A stretch of DNA of 5,436 bases from Candidatus Methanoprimaticola hominis (GTDB lineage: Archaea; Thermoplasmatota; Thermoplasmata; Methanomassiliicoccales; Methanomethylophilaceae): assembly GCA_006954465.1 (NCBI GenBank), contig LVVU01000095.1:1-5436 (forward strand). Direction: 5' to 3'. The notes below the pieces were generated by a model, which had not been told where the DNA came from, searched no databases, and saw only the letters and a list, made by a program, of their open reading frames with translations. Below are positions 4,720-5,436 of the stretch, piece by piece; position 1 is the first letter of the stretch; each line of letters starts with the position of its first letter. A program made the translations under genes and the position numbers.

Positions 4720-5436
4720 ATGGTATTCGCAGCCCCACTAGACACCATGAAGCAGATCGACCTCAGCGGCCTGTCTTTCGCCGACCTTCGCGAGAAAGAC
4801 AAGCATTACGTCGACAAGACCCTCCTGATAGGCGATCTGCTCGATACGGACGACTCAGGCGTATATCTGTTCGTCCGCCCCCGCAGGTTCGGGAAGACCA
4901 CGAACCTGACTATGCTGGATGCCTTCTTCAACATCCGGTACGAAGGGAACACATGGTTCGATGGATTGGAGATATCGAAGCATCCGGAGTACGAGAGGTA
5001 CAGGAATGCCTTCCCTGTGATCCACCTCGACCTCGGCAATGCCAAGGCCGATACGTACGAGAGATTCATCGACGGGATGCGCAGGGCCGTCACCCTGTGC
5101 TTCGAACCCCACCGCCATCTCCTGGATAAGAAGGAGCTGCGGGCATCCGTCAGGAATCTCTTCGAATCGCTGGAGGACAAGACCGCTTCCGAGGACGATC
5201 TGATGGGAAGCGTCCAGGTCCTGTCCCTTGCATTGATGGACGAGTTCGGAGCGAAGCCCATCATCCTGATCGACGAATACGACGCTGCCGTGTCGGATGC
5301 GTTCGGCACGGAGTCGCACGAACCCATGATGTCCTTCCTCAGAGGGCTCATGTACGCCTCGATCAAGGGCAACCCCTACAGGGGGATGGTCTACGTCACA
5401 GGCGTGATGCAGATCGCCAAGCAGAGCATCTTTTCC
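4720..5436 (+). CDS. AAA-ATPase-like protein (PF09820 type), 3' end outside window
   Basis: The first 239 codons of a P-loop ATPase of the AAA-ATPase_like family, whose members usually run to about 500-580 residues and often end in a PD-(D/E)XK nuclease domain (not visible here). Seen in order: the family opening LSFADLREKDKHYVDKTLLI (18-37), a Walker A variant RPRRFGKTT (53-61) with the conserved Arg pair before the P-loop, a Walker B strand PIILIDEYDA (180-189), and TGVMQIAKQSIFS (227-239), the conserved motif that in relatives leads into GLNN. The frame is intact to the window edge. The start ATG at 4720 has only a weak AGGT before it; ATG at 4747 (residue 10) is an alternative. GC is high and host-like (63% over 5041-5100). 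The gene has its own TATA box and terminator-like structures upstream, so it is probably not part of the surface-protein operon. The family is multi-copy in many gut anaerobes and archaea; its biological role is not settled. Confidence 0.88.
   Translation, partial: MVFAAPLDTMKQIDLSGLSFADLREKDKHYVDKTLLIGDLLDTDDSGVYLFVRPRRFGKTTNLTMLDAFFNIRYEGNTWFDGLEISKHPEYERYRNAFPVIHLDLGNAKADTYERFIDGMRRAVTLCFEPHRHLLDKKELRASVRNLFESLEDKTASEDDLMGSVQVLSLALMDEFGAKPIILIDEYDAAVSDAFGTESHEPMMSFLRGLMYASIKGNPYRGMVYVTGVMQIAKQSIFS

Noticed and set aside
4806..5372. Minus-strand open frames of 188 and 154 codons
   Set aside because: Both are antisense to the AAA-ATPase-like gene, whose Walker motifs are intact on the + strand; the minus-strand products show no recognisable features.
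1..5436. CRISPR array, tRNA, rRNA or insertion sequence
   Set aside because: I saw no regularly spaced repeats, no tRNA-like cloverleaf, no rRNA motifs and no transposase or terminal inverted repeats.

Overview
The window looks like part of an archaeal chromosome, most plausibly a gut- or sediment-type Methanomassiliicoccales (Thermoplasmata). The clues are an archaeal/ER-type signal peptidase with a Ser/His catalytic pair, InlB-type and SipW-dependent surface proteins, an AAA-ATPase-like (PF09820) gene, a TATA box plus strong Shine-Dalgarno sites, and AGG/ATA-rich codon use at about 55-60% GC. There is no rRNA or marker gene, so the taxonomic placement is an inference. All four genes are on the + strand.

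Layout: (1) 13-696, a signal peptidase I of the archaeal/SipW type. (2) 700-2238, three bases later and surely co-transcribed, a membrane-anchored extracellular protein with four divergent InlB B-repeats, a Pro/Gly linker and a C-terminal domain resembling the TasA/camelysin fold. (3) 2239-2462, a GC-rich leader with a long stem-loop and a small hairpin over the Shine-Dalgarno site of the next gene. (4) 2463-4583, a 706-residue secreted protein that opens with a textbook SipW-dependent signal peptide and continues into a beta-rich, probably beta-helical passenger. (5) 4584-4719, an intergenic region with a tandem repeat, two hairpins and an archaeal TATA box. (6) 4720 to the window end, the N-terminal half of an AAA-ATPase-like protein.

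The first three genes make biological sense together: a dedicated signal peptidase, an anchored protein with a fibre-subunit-like domain, and a secreted substrate with the matching signal peptide. This resembles the logic of the Bacillus tapA-sipW-tasA matrix-fibre operon, with different proteins. That is the main candidate system here.

The second notable signal is compositional. The leader and the first ~35-40 codons of the third gene have host-like GC (57% over 2461-2520 by hand count), then the gene falls to about 32-38% for the rest of its length, and GC recovers after 4680. The segment is also bracketed by a short imperfect repeat (2390-2407 and 4684-4700). This suggests that an export leader was joined to a foreign or interchangeable passenger.
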